Source: Hemicordylus capensis (taxonomy: Eukaryota > Chordata > Lepidosauria > Squamata > Cordylidae). Taken from it: a DNA stretch of 64,000 nucleotides. A program made the translations under genes and the position numbers. The notes under the pieces are model-generated. The model was not told the DNA's origin. It ran no database searches and was given only the letters and a program-made list of their open reading frames with translations. The stretch's first letter is position 1, and every line of letters begins with the position of its first letter. The DNA lies in the NCBI RefSeq assembly GCF_027244095.1, contig NC_069662.1:18254501-18318500 (forward strand), written 5' to 3'. Below, in pieces: positions 61,776 through 64,000 of the stretch.

Positions 61776-62044
61776 ATTTTCCCTTTCTCGAGGGAGAGAA
61801 AGGGGACTAGACACTTTCAGGCAGCAAAGGCTCCCTGAGAATAATCAGAAAGTCAGTGTTGGGTGGCTGGGGGGGGAGGCTCTCCGCCTGTCCTGCACTC
61901 AAGTGGGGGTGGTTTTTTTAAAAACCCTCCAAAAAAAACCCACACAACTGTGGTGGTTGTGGGCGGGGCATGGCAGGCACTTGGCGCCCCCCTGCAACTG
62001 GTGCCTGGGGCACATGCCCTGCCTGTCCTACCCTAATTACGGTC

Positions 62045-62325
62045 TGGGATGTGATGATGGCCACCAGCTTGGATGGCTTTAAAAGGGGTCACTTGGACAA
62101 ATTCATGGAGGACAGGTCTATTAATGGCTGCTAGTCTTGATGGCTGTAGGCCACCTCTAGCCTCAGATTGTTCTAAATACCAGTTGCAGGGGAGCAGCAG
62201 CTGGAGAGGGGGCATGCCTTCTGCCTGTGGGCTTCCCAGAGGCATCTGGTGGGCCACTGTGGGAAACAGGATGCTGGACTAGATAGGCCACCTTGGGTCT
62301 GATCAAGCAGGACTGTCTTATATTC
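62045..62325 (+). mobile_element. CR1 LINE 3' end
   Basis: GATGGCTTTAAAAGGGGTCA, CATGGAGGACAGGTCTATTA, GGGTCTGATCAAGCAGGACT and a CTTATATTC end. Confidence 0.85.
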
Positions 62326-62374
62326 ACACATACAAACAAACAAACAGACAGATATACACACACGCACCTGCTGA

Positions 62375-62525
62375 AGGTTTCGAGTTCCCTCCCTGACTTC
62401 TCCAAGATAGGCTGAGAGAGATTCCTGCCTGCAACCTTGGAGAAGCTGCTGCCAGTCTGGGTAGATAATACTGAGCGAGATGGACCAATGGTCTGACTCA
62501 GTATATGGCAGCTTCCTATGTTCCT
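62375..62525 (+). mobile_element. Sauria SINE, 3' part
   Basis: AGGCTGAGAGAGATTCCTGC, GCTGCTGCCAGTCTGGGTAG and GGCAGCTTCCTATGTTCCTA; the 5S-like head is missing. Confidence 0.85.
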
Positions 62526-63159
62526 AAGACAGCTGCAGTTTGAAACCTACCCAAAATAATTACAAGTATTTGCATAAGCAAGGCTCTTTGTGTCCTGTCC
62601 AACTGAAATTATACAGCTTTTCTTTTTAACGGATGAAGAATCTTGTGTAATTTGGAAGCTTGGATCGTCCACCAGTGACATGTCTTGCCAAAGTTATCCC
62701 CCATAATCGTGCTTCTGCCATGCTGACCGCATGCTCCTATTTGGGCTCTGAGGTAGTCTCCACTTTCCATTTTTGCTCATGGGCTTTGCATTTGGCAAGA
62801 GTCCATCTGAGCATCACACACATAAATAAGGTGATACACTCTGTGTGCATCACCGCTCTGGATGGAGGACCTTTAACAGCCTAATTTGTTGAGTCACTTC
62901 TACCTCTAAAAGTAGCTTAGCAAGCCTTTCCTCGAAGTCCTGTCCTAGCTCATCTCATTGACGTTTGTGTCACTTCCGTGGGTCCCCTTTGGTCTCCTCC
63001 CGTGAAGTTTCTGCTGTGTCATTGGCAATATGATTCTGGCCTGGAGATAAAAACGGACACAGAAGACATTTAGGGATGGAGCTAGACACCTCTCTGCCAC
63101 AAGGGGGAAGTATAGCTCTGGCAAGAGAGCCAACGCAAAGGAGGTTAGTGTCGAATTTA

Positions 63160-63815
63160 CATTCTGGGTGGTTCAGTACGAATTCAAACCGAACCAACCG
63201 CCAGTCTGGGAACCGGTCTGTTAGAACTGGCTGGGGGTTCAGTTTATGCAGTCGAAGCAGGTCAAACCGATTTGGCCCAGTTCAGCCTGGTTTTGGTGGC
63301 TATGTTTGTAAAGGGGAATCCAGTAAAGAAAAGAGGATTGCTAACTCTAAAGGGGTTGTTGAAAGGGTGGGTGAGAGGGCACCTTACTGCCAGTGGCCTG
63401 CCGGTGATTGCTTGTAAAGGGGAATCATTACTCCTCTAGCCCCTGCAGGCGTCACCCCACCCAAAAAAGTGCAGGCCAGCAGCAGCTCAGTTCTGTTCTC
63501 TGCTCATGCACAGAGGCCGGAACTGGGCTGCTGCTGGTCTGCACTGTTGCAGGGGAGTGCGGGCTGCCAGGGGTAAGCTTGCCGTCTCTCACCCCCACCC
63601 CCACCCCCCCGGCCTTTCAACCCCTTTAGAGTTAGGAATCCTCTTTGTTTGTAAAGCATAGCCACCCGAACCGGGCTGAACCAGTTTGATCTGAACCGGG
63701 CCCGGTTCGGTTTGAACTCAAACTGGCCCCCTGTTTTGGGGGGCCAGTCCATTTCGAGCTCGAATCGGTCAAACTGGGTTAGATTCAAACTGGTTCTGTA
63801 CATTCTTAATAGGAA
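63160..63815. mobile_element. Large foldback element, about 650 bases
   Basis: GGTGGCTATGTTTGTAAAGG faces TTGTTTGTAAAGCATAGCC; GCTAACTCTAAAGGGGTTG faces CAACCCCTTTAGAGTTAG. The outer parts are CCGAACC/GGTTCGG-rich in both directions; the centre is near 63490. Ends are approximate. Confidence 0.7.
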
Positions 63816-64000
63816 GCGGCATTGGTGTGTCTATGTGCGTTGGCTTGTTCATACTGCCATTTTTGTGCACTATAGACTCAACTAATCTCTTGAAAAGTGA
63901 TGCTTGCAGTGGTGTGCAGAATTTGCTGCATACAACTTCCTCACCATGGCTTGGAGGCCAACCTGAGCTGCTTCAGGGCTGGTGCCAGCACACAGCACCC

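Overview
The window is nuclear DNA from a vertebrate, most likely a squamate reptile (lizard or snake). The genes are intron-split and vertebrate-specific. The repeats are those of squamates: CR1 and L2-like LINEs, R4-like LINEs, Sauria-type SINEs with tRNA or 5S rRNA heads, MIR-like CORE SINEs and many short hAT foldback elements. The species cannot be named from sequence alone.

Five protein-coding genes can be built exon by exon; in all five the splice phases agree across every junction. (1) The 3' half of EPN1 (epsin-1, endocytic adaptor) lies on + at 1324-4211, followed by a long 3'UTR. (2) An IZUMO-family gene without an assignable ortholog lies on - at 23501-11152: seven exons, 288 residues, and a cytoplasmic tail with four Tyr-x-Asn motifs. 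(3) IZUMO3 lies on + at 23749-31722 (seven exons, 212 residues). It is head-to-head with gene 2, with 247 bases between the start codons and several RFX X-box-like palindromes in between. (4) IZUMO2 lies on - at 46451-37538 (seven exons, 223 residues), tail-to-tail with IZUMO3. (5) An MPV17L-like gene lies on - at 52555-47911 (four coding exons, 209 residues).

The core of the window is therefore a cluster of three sperm-surface genes of the IZUMO (gamete-fusion) family. They share one exon plan: signal peptide plus Cys-x-x-Cys exon; 75-base exon; 87-90-base exon; 18-21-base micro-exon with Cys-x3-Cys; Cys-rich hinge exon of 81-90 bases; transmembrane exon ending in phase 2; tail exon. In human, IZUMO2 and IZUMO3 lie on different chromosomes (19 and 9), so this looks like the older, unsplit arrangement. 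The divergent gene is the best candidate for something undescribed: it resembles no human IZUMO closely, has no Ig exon, and carries SH2-ligand-like motifs.

Layout: 1-1300 tandem repeat and a MITE; 1324-6312 EPN1 and its 3'UTR; 6313-11151 repeat-rich spacer; 11152-23501 IZUMO-like gene; 23749-31790 IZUMO3; 31800-37330 spacer with a SINE-in-SINE nest, a foldback, a long L2-like LINE split by insertions, and an R4-like tail; 37333-46451 IZUMO2; 46452-47910 spacer with a 5S-Sauria SINE; 47911-52555 MPV17L-like; 52556-64000 gene-poor, with SINEs, LINE tails, a short DIRS-like fossil and several large foldback elements. No stand-alone tRNA or rRNA gene and no CRISPR array was seen.
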